Shown one piece after another: positions 41,122 to 56,462 of a DNA stretch of 64,000 bases. A program made the translations under genes and the position numbers. The notes beneath the pieces are model-generated. The model saw only the letters and a list, made by a program, of their open reading frames with translations. It was not told where the DNA came from and searched no databases. Source of the DNA: Taeniopygia guttata (Eukaryota > Chordata > Aves > Passeriformes > Estrildidae). The stretch is from contig NC_133024.1 of NCBI RefSeq assembly GCF_048771995.1, positions 21,964,001-22,028,000 of the forward strand, in the 5' to 3' direction. How positions within the stretch are numbered: the stretch's first letter is position 1; the number at the start of each line of letters is the position of its first letter.

Positions 41122-41301
41122 GCGGTCCCGCCCCGCGGTCCCGCCCCGCGGTCCCGCCCCGCGGTCCCGCCCCGCGGTCCCGCCCCGCGGTCCCGCCCCG
41201 CGGTCCCGCCCCGCGGTCCCGCCCCGCGGTCCCGCCCCGCGGTCCCGCCCCGCGGTCCCGCCCCGCGGTCCCGCCCCGCGGTCCCGCCCCGCGGTCCCGC
41301 C
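41122..41301. repeat. 13-bp GC-box minisatellite in the GTPBP8 promoter
   Basis: Unit GCGGTCCCGCCCC repeats without visible error 13 times from 41122, followed by a partial fourteenth copy. Each unit carries CCGCCCC, or GGGGCGG on the other strand, the core of the Sp1/KLF GC box. The array ends about 38 bp before the GTPBP8 start codon, so it covers the likely core promoter or 5' UTR. The unit length is not a multiple of three, and its lack of stops creates spurious ORFs on both strands. Confidence 0.97.
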
Positions 41302-41338
41302 TTCCGGGGCGGCCCGGGTCCCGCCTGCAGCCGCTGGG

Positions 41339-44141
<2,803 letters not shown>

Positions 44142-44243
44142 AAAGATCTGCTGATCTGCTTGGCTCATCAGGAACAAGAGGTACCAAAAACAGAGGTCTC
44201 GATTTTTGTTGTAAATAACCCAAGTTACTATATGGTATTTTGG

Positions 44244-44249
44244 AATAAA
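44244..44249 (+). terminator. Candidate poly(A) signal of GTPBP8
   Basis: AATAAA about 100 bp after the stop codon. Further AATAAA motifs at about 44511 and 44902 could serve alternative 3' ends. Confidence 0.5.
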
Positions 44250-46632
44250 TTAGTATTTATAAAGATAATTTTTTTCTTTATTAAGTTCATCAGTTCAGGA
44301 AGTTTGCCGTATGAATTAATCCAGGTTACTATAAACCTGTTTCATAAAACCTACCTGATTGTGCCAAGGAGAAAAAAAGTAGGTAACCTCCATAGAGAAT
44401 GGAAGTTTTAATACAGCATTTCCTCTCCCTACACTGAAATGTTAAAAAATCTACTACTCCATGCCTTACCTCTTCTGTATTTAGGATACTAGATACAGTC
44501 CAGTAATACTAATAAAGAGGCATTTAATCTTGGAAAGAAAAACTACAGCCCTAACATTAAGCAAACTGTATTGCCTAGTTGAACTGAATGATACACAGAG
44601 GTTTACTTCTCTCAGTTGGGGTTAGGGTTAGGATAGCAAGGACCAAAAACTACCTCCTGTGCAGCCTACCTGCTCTAAGGCCATGCATTGTGGAAATAGC
44701 CAACCTATTGTCTCTGAAAGTCTGTTTGACATCTTGTATATTTTACTTTTGTAACTCCTCTGTGTCCTGTGTTCAGTAGGTGCAGCAGGATGGCATGCCT
44801 TGCTTGCAGACATTGGATTGTCCCTGTTCCACAAGGATGAAGAAAAGAACACATCTTTTATGGGATCTGCTTTTCCATGAGTGTTGGCTTGAAACAGAGT
44901 GGAATAAAAGACTGACATCTAGAGGAGCCCCGTCCTGCACACTGTCATGAGTCAGTGCTGCATTTACCTTCTGTTTTGAGATCAAGCATGAATTTCTGCA
45001 GCTCCACTTGGATGAATTGCCAGATCTGAGGCACACCATCCGTGATCTGTAGTGGCTCTACTCTGGTAGCTGAAGCACAGCACTGTATGCTTTAGGGGAA
45101 CTCTGTTCCACAGCAGCTGTCTAAGAGCACCTGAAGCTGTCCAGTTACAAGGCAGAACTGGACAAAAGGACAGCCATAAATAGCAGCACTCATACAGGAG
45201 AACTTAGTCTGAAGCTATGAAGTGCCTGTGTCAAACCCTGGCACTCAATCTTTGTCAGGTCAAATGTGGTTATGCAATTGTCAGTTACTTGTATTAAGTG
45301 TTTAAACCTCAAAAAAGAAAGTTCTTTTCTAAACCGCTCTGATAGTGCAAAAGGACTAGAAATAGCAGTTTCACTATGCAATTTCTTGTAACACACTAGT
45401 TATGAGACAAGATCTGTTTTCAGCATACATGTAAGAGGAGAATATGAGGAATGCAGTAAATGTTGCTCCCTAGCTTCTGCGATTAAACCTGTAATTCTGT
45501 TAATATTTTATCTCTAATCCCAAAATTCTGCAGGGCAAACCAGCCCATGGGATGCATGATCCTAGAAATGCAGTAGTAGCTATACAGATGGAACAGGTGA
45601 AAGTGAACACTTCAGGAAAGGCCTTTTTGTAGATCCTTTAAACCAGGATCTTCCAAAAACATCGGTCTTGTCAAGGCTGTAATTTTCAGGACCTCAGCCT
45701 TGACTGAAGAGCCTCTGAAAAGAGCCCTGAATATGTAAAAATATACAGTTCTGGTTTTAGTCCCTCTTCAGAACAAAACCCCTTACATTTCATTACAGTG
45801 CTAGGAAGTCTTTTACTAACCACTTAAATACATTAAATACGTCCAGTTAATCCATTTGTATAAACAAGCTGGATGTGTGTGCATGGAACATTAGGTACCA
45901 TCGTCTCCAGAGGAATTAACTTTACCTCTGGACACATTGTGGTTTTATTCAGAAGTGCTTCAGATACTGGAAATACTCCTGCATTTTGCTCTCAGCCATT
46001 TGCAGGAGAGAGCACTACAGTTTGATTCTTGAGTGTGACAGTGCCCCTGTGACAAAACAATAAATAAAATCAAGTCCTCCCCCTAAACAGTAAAATTTAT
46101 GTAAGTGCCTTTGTGGGAACAAGCATTGGGTATGCAGGTGCCTTGTCACACTACTGGAGTTTTTTTTGCCAGGTTCTTAAGGAACCGGCTGAGTTGCAGT
46201 GAGGAGCTGCACTTTCTCAGGCCAGAGACACAAAAGATCTTCCTTTCTTTCCCCCTCATTAATGAATGGTGGGTGGGCTTGGCAGTATGCTGATACAGTA
46301 GAGCTCATTTCAGTTTTAAATTCAAATATCTTTAGTTGTTTGCAGTGCATAAGCTTCACTTAAAGCTCCTGTCATTACCTAGTAAAGCTTTGCCTCTTCT
46401 ACAGCTGTTACTTACAGAAATCATGTTGAGTATTAGCTTCCATGGAAAAGGATTTCATCTTGTGCGTCTTCCCTGGTCCTTCAGCAGTACTTTGTCCATT
46501 TTCTTCCTCTACCATGTCTTGGGTCTGGTCTGGTTTTGTCTGTTGCCATAACTCTGACACTACAAAGGCAGTATTTTTGCAACAGTGTCCAAAATGAGAA
46601 CATTGCAGTCTGGACAGGTGCACTAATAGATC
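44250..46632. other. GTPBP8-TAF13 intergenic sequence
   Basis: No additional gene was recognised; short ORFs lack known domains. A tiny GGGGTTAGGGTTAGG motif at about 44619-44633 is only two telomere-like units. AATAAATAAA occurs at about 46060. Confidence 0.5.
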
Positions 46633-47200
46633 AGTAAAAACTGGTTGAATAGTCGAGCACAGAGCATAGGAGCCGGTGGCTCATACTCCAGTCGCATGGC
46701 AGTTACAAGTGGAACACGGCAAGGATCCATTCTGGAATGTGTCCATTTTAGCATTTTTATGAGTAATCTGGAGGAGGTGCATTGCTAGATTCACCTACTT
46801 GCAAGATTAAAGCAAATGTGCGTAGGGCACCAGAGTGAGGGGAACAGTGGATGTGCGCAAGGGCAGGGCTGGAGCAAAGGGGCTGGCAGCCACTGTATGA
46901 AATACAACAGGACTGGAGCAGCTCCTCTACAAAGACAAGCGCCCTTTGGGCACCGTCCAGAAAGTGGAAACCTCACAGCAGCCTTCCAGTATGTGAAGGG
47001 AGCCTAAAGAGAAGCCAGACTGGGCCCATCAGGAACTGTGTGATAGGACAAGGGGGAATGGGGACAAACAGAAAGAGGGGGCTTATCTTGGGCAAGCTGG
47101 TCTCGTGGGAGGTGTCCGTGTCCACGGCAGGGGGGTTGGGATTAGATGATTTTTAAGGGCCATTATTCCAACTCTTTTACATTCTATGATTCTGTGAACA
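46633..47200 (+). mobile_element. CR1 LINE fragment upstream of TAF13
   Basis: Plus-strand CR1 with internal deletions. It starts in the RT region (GTTACAAGTGGAACACGGCA, then AGGATCC; AATCTGGAGGAGG), continues with GTATGTGAAGGGAGCC and ATAGGACAAGGGGGAATGG, and ends at the 3' terminus ATTCTATGATTCTGTGAAC. Non-coding. Confidence 0.88.
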
Positions 47201-47389
47201 TGGGCAAGTGTGCCTCGCTGAAGGGAAGGAGAAGCCCCTGCCAACCGAACAAACCGACTGTGAAAAGCCACCCTTCCTGACGTGGTGGCTGACCCTCTGT
47301 GGAGCAGGGGGGTTAGCAACACTCCCGAGCTCACTTTCAAACCCCGCTATCCTGATCTAGCCACCCACCTATGAGTGTCATGGCCAGGT

Positions 47390-47720
47390 TGGGGCAGCCG
47401 CGTCCCGCAGCCCCATGGAGCCGCCCCCCGCCCGGGCAGGCCCGGCAGCGCCGCCCGGCGGGGCCGCGGGGCGGGGCCGGGCCGCCGGAGCGGTTCCGGG
47501 CCGCCGGGCGGCCATGGCGGATGAGGAGGAGGACGTGCCGGTGAGTGGCGGAGGGCTGCCCTTCCCGGGGATCCGCGGCCAGCCGCGGGAGGAGGGGCGG
47601 CGGGAAGGGCCGGGGCCGGACGGGCGCTGACCGCGGCCTCCCCTGCGCTGTGCCCCTGTAGTTCGAAGAGGACGCGGAGGACGCCGGCGGGGGCCTGGAC
47701 GGCGGGCAGGGCAGGAGGAA
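47390..47720 (+). promoter_or_regulatory. CpG-island promoter of TAF13
   Basis: Dense CpG and GC-box-like sequence surrounds the TAF13 start and exons 1-2. No TATA box. Long overlapping ORFs on the minus strand reflect GC content and are not genes. Confidence 0.75.
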
Positions 47721-49296
47721 GCGGCTGTTCTCCAAAGAGCGTAAGTCGGGCCGGGCCACTCAGCTGAAACCCCGAGCTGAAAGCTATGTGGTCCCAAAAC
47801 TCACTTCTTAGCAAAACAGCGGCTTTCATAATATGCCTTGGCTGCAATTGCAGAAATCTGCCATGTAGACCCCCCCCTCAAAAATACTGCTAGTGCATCC
47901 TCTAGACATATCTGTGGCCAAAGTTAGCTGCACTGTCACTGTGCAGTGCTTTGCAGCCTAAATGAGAATTCAGAGAGCCTGTCCTCAGACATGATTTTCT
48001 GTATGTACAGCTCCTGTCCCTACAGGAGGGCTTTTGTTGTCTTATGTTTATTTCCTGTATGTTTCCTCAAGATTTGTCCTGCCTGACAGATGGGAGTGCT
48101 GTCCTGGTGCAGGAGTGTGCAGGCTGGTGAGCTCTAACTAGATGCGTGCAGCACTGAATGGATGAAAGCCTCACGCTGAGTGTTTCTTTGTGCAGTAAGG
48201 TGCATGATGTATGGATTTGGGGACGACCAGAACCCTTACACAGAATCAGTGGACATTCTTGAGGACCTGGTAATAGAGTTCATCACTGAAATGGTAAGTC
48301 AACTCTAGATGGCACGGTCAAAACATCCTCACCAGAACTTTGCCTTTTTGAAGGTTAATACCTCTGACTCAAATATTGCATCATCCCAGGCCCCAAACTC
48401 ATGGCATTAGTATGAGAAACATAAACTTGAATTTTGTTTTCCCAAGATTAAAGTAAAATTTATGCATCTTGCTCCATGTGGATTTAGAACACTGAAGGCT
48501 TTAAGCAGCATTTAGATTAATAATGTAGGAGGGGAAGTACCCACCTTACTTTGGCTTTCACTGTATGTACAGCTGACAGAAGATAAGCTCAGATTTGAAA
48601 TTCAGTTTTTTGTGTTTGCCCAGTGCCTGTACATGGATAGGAACTTAGCTCTGCCCTACAAAAGGAATGCATTCTTGCGCCTGAGGCCATTTCTCCTCCA
48701 GACCTAGATACTGTTTCCAAGTATCCAAACATACCCCTTTCTTTTGAAAGGTTGGTCTTTCCTATCTTACCAAAATGTTCTGCACTGGCCTCTGATACAG
48801 TTACCTCATACTGCTTCTAAATTGTGCCTAATTTTCAGCCATTCTGCAGGCTGAGTGTCCTATGTGTAATCTGCCCTTAATTTTGACACCATTATGTGAT
48901 GTATTTGTAGTGGTTGTTTGGGGTGTAAGTGACAGGCAGCTGGGGACATTAGACTAAGTCCATGGTTTACTGGGAAGTTCTCTTGTGACTAGGATGATGG
49001 TGCCCAGAATCAGCAATTGCTTACTCTTTTATTATAAAATGACAGGGAATAAAGTGGAATTGAGACCTTAAAAAAGCACCATGGCAAAGGAATGCTGCTG
49101 CCTTTTTTTTTTTCCGCTCTGACAGACACACAAGGCCATGTCCATCGGGCGCCAGGGTCGGGTACAGGTTGAGGACATCGTCTTTCTAATACGCAAGGAC
49201 CCCCGGAAGTTTGCCAGAGTTAAGGACCTCCTAACTATGAATGAAGAACTGAAACGAGCCAGAAAGGCTTTTGATGAAGCAAACTATGGGTCTTGA
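47514..49296 (+). CDS. TAF13: TFIID subunit TAF13 (histone-fold protein)
   Basis: TAF13 pairs with TAF11 through a histone fold inside TFIID and contacts TBP, serving RNA polymerase II initiation in the nucleus. Four exons: 47514-47540, 47662-47740, 48196-48293, 49126-49296. Splice sites are GT-AG and phases agree. The product has 124 residues, the same length as human TAF13. An acidic N-terminus (MADEEEDVPFEEDAEDAGGG) is followed by KRLFSKELRCMMYGFGDD, the helix YTESVDILEDLVIEFITEM, then GRQGRVQVEDIVFLIRKDP and a C-terminal charged helix ending in FDEANYGS. Introns show that it is not a processed copy. A poly(A) signal is at 49741. It converges on NEPRO. Human TAF13 maps to 1p13, so its position between GTPBP8 and NEPRO is unexpected from the human map. 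Confidence 0.97.
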
Positions 49297-49740
49297 TTCT
49301 GTGCACAAGCTGCACTGGGGCATTATTTGGGCACCTGCTGCCAAGTAAGAATGAAGATCGTGCGTGTTGTTTGGAAGGGTTTTTTAGGATGGAGGTCACT
49401 GCTGGGATGTCTGCCCTCACTCCCAGCCTTTTATGAGAAATACTCAAGCAGCTGAAATGTTACATGATTGTATGTGGTATACTTAGGTATTTTTATACCA
49501 TTTGATGAAATGAGAAAAAGCTCTAAAAGTTCCTGCAGTGGCAGGAGTCTGTTTCAGGTAGGCCTGTGTTGGATCAGATGGCTCAAGGGTTGATGGTTCA
49601 TGATTTTCTAAAATTGTTTCAGTTGTCACTGGGTATTCCTGTGATAGGAAACCCTGAAAATGTATCTTGGTTATCTGTATAAAGACCTTAAACTCAAACT
49701 ACTATCGAAGTTGTGCTCTTTGCTCTGTACATGCTTTTTG

Positions 49741-49746
49741 AATAAA
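49741..49746 (+). terminator. Poly(A) signal of TAF13
   Basis: AATAAA about 445 bp after the stop codon, the first canonical hexamer in the 3' UTR. Confidence 0.7.
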
Positions 49747-49749
49747 ACA

Positions 49750-50362
49750 TATGTTTGTGCCCATGTTTCATAACTAAATGTACATTGATCAGTTCATACC
49801 AGGTGGGTAATACAGGCCACAGCTGTGCTTTTCCCTACTTCTGGAACAGCTTGGGGAGGTAGGTTCAGTTAACTCCTGATTTCAGAACAAGTCTAACCAA
49901 TGCTGTAACAGCAATAATACTGCACATCAAGGCTGTCGCCTCTACAAGCAGCACAGAAGGAAGGGTGTAAGGCTTGGAATGGTGTTGGCAAGTCTTTTGT
50001 CTAAAGCAGCAGTGAGTGATCAGCTGCAGCCTTTCTTCCATGAATGGGAATTATCTGCACTGTGGATTTGACAGCAGCATTTGAAGAGAGGGGACACTGA
50101 GTAAAGGTAACAAAGTCAGTGTTCCTGGACAAGGGTAGGTAAAAGGATGGTGACTATTCAGTTATTTGGAACACCCTTAAAAATATATAAATCATCCACT
50201 AAAAAAAGCTGGTTTACAAAAACAAAATCGTTACTTTCTTAACAGAATTCACAATGTGAGTTACTGAGACACCATTAGGGTTCAGAGAGAGGTCTACTTA
50301 AAAAAACAAAATTAAACAAAAAACTAGAATGACTTGACCCCTTTCCTCCTTCAAGTCCAGAT
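49750..50362. other. TAF13-NEPRO convergent 3' region
   Basis: About 600 bp lie between the TAF13 poly(A) site and the NEPRO stop. I saw no canonical minus-strand AATAAA for NEPRO here, so it may use a variant hexamer or extend into the TAF13 3' end. Confidence 0.4.
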
Positions 50363-53300
50363 TCAGACACCTATTGCTGCAAAAATAGAATCAATATCTG
50401 TGTTCTCAGCAGCTTCTTTCCACACCGGGCCAGGGCCTTCTTCCAGCAGCAGCCGCTTTGGGGTCCCCATTGTGCTTAGTCTGGCATGTCCTGTATCAAT
50501 GCTGGAATGTTCTTCCTGACTTGGAGACCCATCTTGGTAAGCTGGGAGGATGAGTGATGCACTGTTCTCACACACCCCAAAAGGCTCAGGAGACTTTTGC
50601 CCACCAGTCTTTGGAGCTGTCTTCCAGAGTGCAGATGATCTGATCCTCCTTCGGCAGAGCTGTGCCCTGAGGTGCTGCCTTGGCCACTGCGTGTGTTGTG
50701 ACCCATACAGGAGGTATTTACGGACAGATGATTTGACACAGCGCAGCTTTTTCTTCAAGCTTAAGGGAGCAAAGTATACAAAACAGAACTTTATCAGCTA
50801 CTGAAGTGTTACTGCATTCAGAATTTGGAGAGATTTCATAGTTACTCATTTCTATCATTTTCCTTATCATACCACAGAAACAGAACAGCACCTTGTACAA
50901 TAGTAGCCAAGGTAGTTTGAATAAAGACAATCCTTGCCTCGTACATTTGTTACCATAAAACATGCAGATGATTTAAGTTGCATTTTCATCCTCCCTCCTA
51001 AGTACCACACATTTGTTAGCCTTTTAAATCCTTTTAAAATCACAAGTGAATTAAACTAAACAGAATGCCCATGGTGAGAGCACCCAGTAACCTGAAATAG
51101 TGATCCTGAGTTTTAAAAGAATGGCTTAGACCACTGTGTTTCACTATACTACAGCAAAATACATAATATTAAAATACAAAGTGTTAGACTCAGAAATCCC
51201 ACACCCATACAAAACTACCTGCATCCTTGAGCCTCCACATGGTGTAGCCGGTTGCTTTTCAACAACTTGTTACGCAGAAAATAAGCTCCTGATTTGAATT
51301 TGTTGGTTTTGCACCACAGAATAGCTTTTCTGAGTGCCTCTGACAGTTCCCCAAATGATGCAGCTGTTTGGACCATCTGTACAAGAGATCCAGCATGCTG
51401 TGATTTTGCTATCTCAGACGAAAGTGGTGATGACTTTGCCTTTAAAGGTGTTGATGTAATGCTTAGACCCTGAAAGAAACAGTAACAGAATGAGTGTTTT
51501 AAAAAAATCATGTGTCTGATCCTTTTTTCTGGAAGGGAGCAGAACACAGGAATTTTTGTGAGAACATTCCTTATTTTCTAAGTAGAAAAGGGAAGTGCGG
51601 TCTTGTTTTGTGGAATACAAAAAGAAGAGGCAGATATTTAGAATTTGTATTCCTGTCTACTAATGACTTGGTCTCTGGTCATTTCACTTGACAAACCAAC
51701 AAATGGCCAAATTCCTAAGCAGAAGTAAGTAGTGATTGATTTTCTGTGCAAAGTTTCCACACTAACCTGAGTTGTTAGACAAGCAAAAATAAGGCAGGAA
51801 AAGGGGACATTTTCAATTAGGGATATCATGTTTTAAGTATTAGTCTTTAAAATATAAAAAAACCTACTGTGTAAAAAAAAACAAACCACCAACCTAACAA
51901 TACCATACAAACCTCTTGTGCTGGATGTCTGGATGGCCTAAGCAAGCTCTTCACATCAAACCCTGGGTGCTTCCCTACAGAGAGAGAAGAGAGTTCCCAT
52001 TACAACACTTTGATAGTTTTATTTCTTTGCACAGAGATGCCACAGAGCTCTCAGCAGGCTCCCACCTGTACTCAACATTTCCAAGCAAACTCAAGGGAAC
52101 TACACTCGTGCATTGCAGCTGGCAAGGAACAAAGAGCATGTGGAGGTTTACAGATGGCTGCAAAGGAGAACTTAATGGATAAAAGGTTCACACATGCACC
52201 TAGATGGCTGCAGTCACTGGCCATAGCCCTGCATGCAAAAGAAGATTTGGGCACAGTTCAGAACCAGCAAGTGCAGGATACTTGCATCCTGTACCTTACA
52301 GCCTTACCTACTCTTGTATAGGCAGCAGATAGTGCCCATAGCTTCTTAGCTATGCAAAAGCAGGAAAGTACAAATAACTATTTTCAGGACCTACATACTG
52401 CATTCATTACCTGCTTCTCTCCAGGCTGCATCCTGTTTGAAAGAAACATCCCCCAAAAATCATGATACTGACATTATCCACAGCTTTATAAAGCCAAGGG
52501 CACATACAGCATTCTCTTCTTCCAAAGACAGGTTTGTACTAGAACCACACTATGGGTAGAAGAGTGTTTGGCCCTGTTGGACAGAAGTTGTAGACAGTCT
52601 CTGAGATGTCAGAAACCATTACACTGGCACAAGGCTTTACCTCTCCTGGCTGTGGGCACCACAACTGTCTCTCCAACGTCCATGGGGCACAGGATGCTAC
52701 GGTCTTTCATGGCACTTGTACAGGTCTCATATTTTCTCTTTTTCCCAACCTTTGATACCGCCTCTGGCATTGCTGGGAAGAACTTCTTCATCCAGCTGGT
52801 AGATTTTTTTGTTGTAAGCATTTTAGCCTTTTGCTTCTTTGCCTCAGAAGATATGTTAATCCCAAGGAAGTCGCTGATATCAGAAGGGAAGGTAAACCCC
52901 TTGATATAAGGGGTCTGTTGGATCTCAGATACCAGATGAAGCATTGTCGACAAGGCACTGTACAAGGACACGAGGGTCTGCAATACACACCTGTACTGAA
53001 TCCTGTAGACAGAGGACAAAAAGGAATGGAGTCTCCTCCAGCAAAACATGATGCTCACTGAACAACTACCTTCAACTCAACTGTCCTTTTCCCTATTTCC
53101 CCTCAGTACAAATTTACCTTTTTACACTCCATCACCCTGCTTTCCTTAAGTCTGAGCTTCAAGGAACTGTTCCAGACCAGAATACAGGAGTGACTTGTAA
53201 ATTCCTGATCAAGAAGCCCCTCCGCTTCCGTAGAGTTTTGCTGAATGCCACACTTGGGACCCATCAGGTTCTTGGGTCACATCCAAGGTGCCATGAGGTC

Positions 53301-55810
53301 TTCACACAAAAGCACCCTGCACCAACTCAGCCCTGACGCCATACAATTGCCTGCTCTTTTGTTTCCTGGAGTTAGAAGATTTCTTGTGCCACAGAAAGTT
53401 GAAAGTTGTTCTAACAATGTTGTTACTCCTTCAGCTACAGACAACAGTTATTCTCCCAGACGGAGAGAGACCAGAACACCAATTTCCCTAGAAAACTCAG
53501 TGGTATAATAGAACATGTTTAACCCAGCCTTTCCATTTCACCGTGAGGCAGGACTTACTCCTTACTGCACAGAGTACCTGGTGTTTGTGGCAGGCTGACA
53601 CTAACACTGTGATTTCATTAAAGCTACATACAGTTTGCTAAGATCTAAGGACAAAGCCATCCATAACAGCGTGTAAGAAGTCTCTCTCCACCTGTACAGC
53701 TCTGCAGGTGCTAGAATCAAGTCCAGAGGCATGGAGGGACCTCCCTTCTCCTACTCCCAACTGAATAAAACTCCCTTAGCAGCCAGGCCTAATTACAAGC
53801 CCTTCTCCCTGACAGGCACATCAAACAGACACAAACAAGACAGACTTTTGAACACACAAACCAGAGCCGGCTCAGAAGCCCCGAAGCCACAGTATTCAGG
53901 AGTATGAATTCCCTCGAGCAGAGGTGTTTAACGGACAAGCTGAAGATTACAGCAGTTAAGGTTAAAAAAATAAACAGCACGTAATGAGACTTGCTGAACA
54001 CACCAACTAGAGGTAATTCACAAGGCGATATCCTGGAATAATCTGGGAGATGAGTATCCAAATTTTGGATTGCTCAAGGTCAGAACAGCTGCTAGCCAAA
54101 CAGCTTGAGGTCCCTACATAATAATTTGAAAAGAAGGTCTTTGGCTATCAAAGGAACTTCAAGTTGCACATATGAATTGCACAGTTGAGTCCATCAGCAA
54201 TACAGGACCTATACAAAACCTCGTTTTGGTTTCATGAGGTGCTACTGGTGAACTCTAAGATCATGTTCTTGTGGTGAAGAAAGGATACAGAAAAGCTTTA
54301 CAGCAACAATCCAGCAGACGTAGTATGAGCTTGCAGCCTCCCAATACCTTCAGAGCCACAGTTTCTAGCATAGGCTGGCTGGGAACCAAGCACTCTGCGT
54401 GGGCTTTGGATGCATTTTTCCTGTGTTGAGACAAGGATGAAGAATTGGTTATGATCTAGTATCCTCTTCCTTTAGCTCTGCAGATTTGAGTTAATGGATA
54501 GTACAAGATATGGTATCATGACACTTACTTGGGAATCAGTTCTACCAGAGTTTCCAGGCAGCCCACCAGATTCATTTTCCATAGGCGCTTCAAACATTGC
54601 TCTACCTAGCAGAAAAGCAAACTCCTTTGACTAGTATTTTGAGAGACTCTGTGCCCTGGTCTAAGAACAGTCACTACATTAAATGACACCTTCTCCTTAT
54701 CAGTTAAACAGCCTACGCTGCAGGTTTGTGTGATGGCATGTTCTGGGACATTTGTGTATCTGCACTACGATGAAAAACGTTCCTTCATCACTGTACTGTA
54801 AATATAGAATTAAGTGAAGGACTGGAGTAGGCCATGTTTAATTGGTGCTGCATGATTTCCCTGCTGTATACAAGGGCCTTTACTACTGGATGTCAAGAAG
54901 GAAAACACATAAGCAAATCAAGAAGGTAAGCACCATTCCTGCTCCAATTCAAAACAGTTCTTTGAAGATGCTGACAACCCCTTTCCTGGAAAACTGACAA
55001 GGTCTTCATTTTTCATCTTAAAACAGAAAGTATCTAATAAATAGGACAGGATTATTATTCTTCCCTTCCATTACTACAATTATTTGAGAATTATATCCCT
55101 GTATTACTCATGTACGCAAAGGTATAGAATTGTACCTATTTTGGGTCTCAGCGTGAGTATCAGAGACCAGGGCTGGAAAACTGAAGTTGCACTTGCTGCA
55201 CAGGGCCAAGAAACCCACTGGGCTCAACCGTGAGAGAACAAAAATGCACCTGCTTCCAAACTTTTTTTTGGGACCATGCTCTGAGCACCAAGTGCTACTC
55301 CACAGGCTTTTTCTGGGGGCCGGGAGTAGCCAGCTGCCGGGTCCCTGCCGCCCAGGCGGGGTTGGTGCTCACCTGCCGCAGGGCCAGGTAGGGCCGGTGC
55401 CGGAGCAGCCTGCTGTGGTACACGTAGAGCACGGCGCGCAGCACGCGGCCCTCGGCGACCGGGCCCGGCCCCGACAGCCGCTTCCCGGCGATGTCGCACC
55501 GCCGCCGCAGCGCCGACAGCAGCCTCACTGTGGGCGAGACACGGGCACCCCCTCAACGCCGGGCACCGGCACCGAGCACCGCCTCGGCGCCCGCCGCCGC
55601 TCCGGCCACTCCTCCGGCTCCCACCGACCAACCACCCACCGTAAACACTCGGGAACGGCTTCAAACACCCCCCCAACCCCTCGGCACCGCGCCGGGACCT
55701 GCGGGGTGCTGGACCGCCAGTGGCACCGTAGCGCTGTTGGCGGGCCAGGGCACGTCCAGCCGGTTCCAGGGCACGTCCCGCCCGTCCCACGCCGCCCTGG
55801 GCGCCGCCAT
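50363..55810 (-). CDS. NEPRO: Nucleolus and neural progenitor protein
   Basis: NEPRO (human C3orf17) is a nucleolar protein linked to RNase P/MRP-related rRNA processing and, in mice, to neural progenitor maintenance. Nine exons on the minus strand: 55699-55810, 55373-55527, 54529-54605, 54289-54420, 53862-53939, 52641-53002, 51913-51974, 51219-51469, 50363-50759. All phases agree and the product is 541 residues (human 567). Matches to the human protein: [21 protein letters not shown] with [39 protein letters not shown] with [60 protein letters not shown], and the acidic C-terminus [11 protein letters not shown]. Exon 1's donor (CAG then GTCCCG) is weak, so that boundary is the least certain. 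An in-frame ATG at 55852 could add 14 residues; I chose MAAPRAAW because the human protein also begins with MAA. Head-to-head with the Spire-like gene. Confidence 0.94.
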
Positions 55811-55960
55811 CTTCCCGCTGCGCGCGGCGAGCCCCAGCGTGGGCGGCACCATCCGGGTGGGCCGGCGGGGAGAGTCTCGGGCCAGACCAAGTCACCCCGC
55901 GGGGGTGTGCCATGGCCCGGAGCCTGGCGCTGACGCGTTGCATTCCCAAATGCCATAAGC
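55320..55960 (-). promoter_or_regulatory. CpG-island promoter of NEPRO
   Basis: GC- and CpG-rich block over NEPRO exons 1-2 and the start region. Long ORFs in other frames, such as 55187-55933 on the plus strand, are composition artefacts. Confidence 0.75.
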
Positions 55961-56179
55961 GAGAAGGGAAATAACTATAAATAATGAGTGTTATTCACAC
56001 TTTCTAACCTCGCAGTTCTCCACTGTGTGCCTCGGGAGCTGTGGCCGTGGTGAGCCAGCGCAGCAGCAGCAGTGGGGCGGTGCAGGGGTGTTCTAGGGAT
56101 GACCCCAGTCCCCAGCCCTCAGCTGTGCCCTCCCGTGTCACACACAGCCCCCAAAGCGCTGAAAAAGCCTCGGTATCGG

Positions 56180-56462
56180 CTTCACAGCTGGAGCAATTCA
56201 TATCCAGACCAGACGATAGAGTCTGAAGATGCACCGGGGAGGGTTCAGGTTGGACATAATGAAAAGTGTATTCACAGAAAGGGTGATCAGACACTGAATG
56301 GACTGTCCAGGGAGGTGACGGGGTCACTGTACTCGGAGGTGTTTGAGGAAAGAGCGGACGTGGCGCTCAGTGCCAGGGTGTAGCTGACACTGGTGTTTGT
56401 CACAGGTAGGACTCAATAATCTCAGAGATCTTTTCCCACCCAACTGATCCTGTGATTCTGGG
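56180..56462 (+). mobile_element. CR1 LINE 3' fragment between NEPRO and the Spire-like gene
   Basis: Plus-strand CR1 tail: GGTTCAGGTTGGACATAATG, then ACACTGAATGGACTGTCCAG, then GGAGGTG, and the 3' terminus ATCCTGTGATTCTGGGA. Diverged and non-coding. The rest of 55960-57083 shows no other gene. Confidence 0.8.

Noticed and set aside
44619-44633. Telomere-like GGGGTTAGGGTTAGG
   Set aside because: Only two units, which is within chance for this composition.
47337-47847. Minus-strand ORFs of 139-166 codons opposite TAF13
   Set aside because: GC-rich CpG-island shadows of TAF13 exons 1-2, with no conserved domain.
55187-55958. Plus- and minus-strand ORFs of 143-248 codons over the NEPRO promoter
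   Set aside because: Composition artefacts of the CpG island. NEPRO exons 1 and 2 explain the conserved frames.
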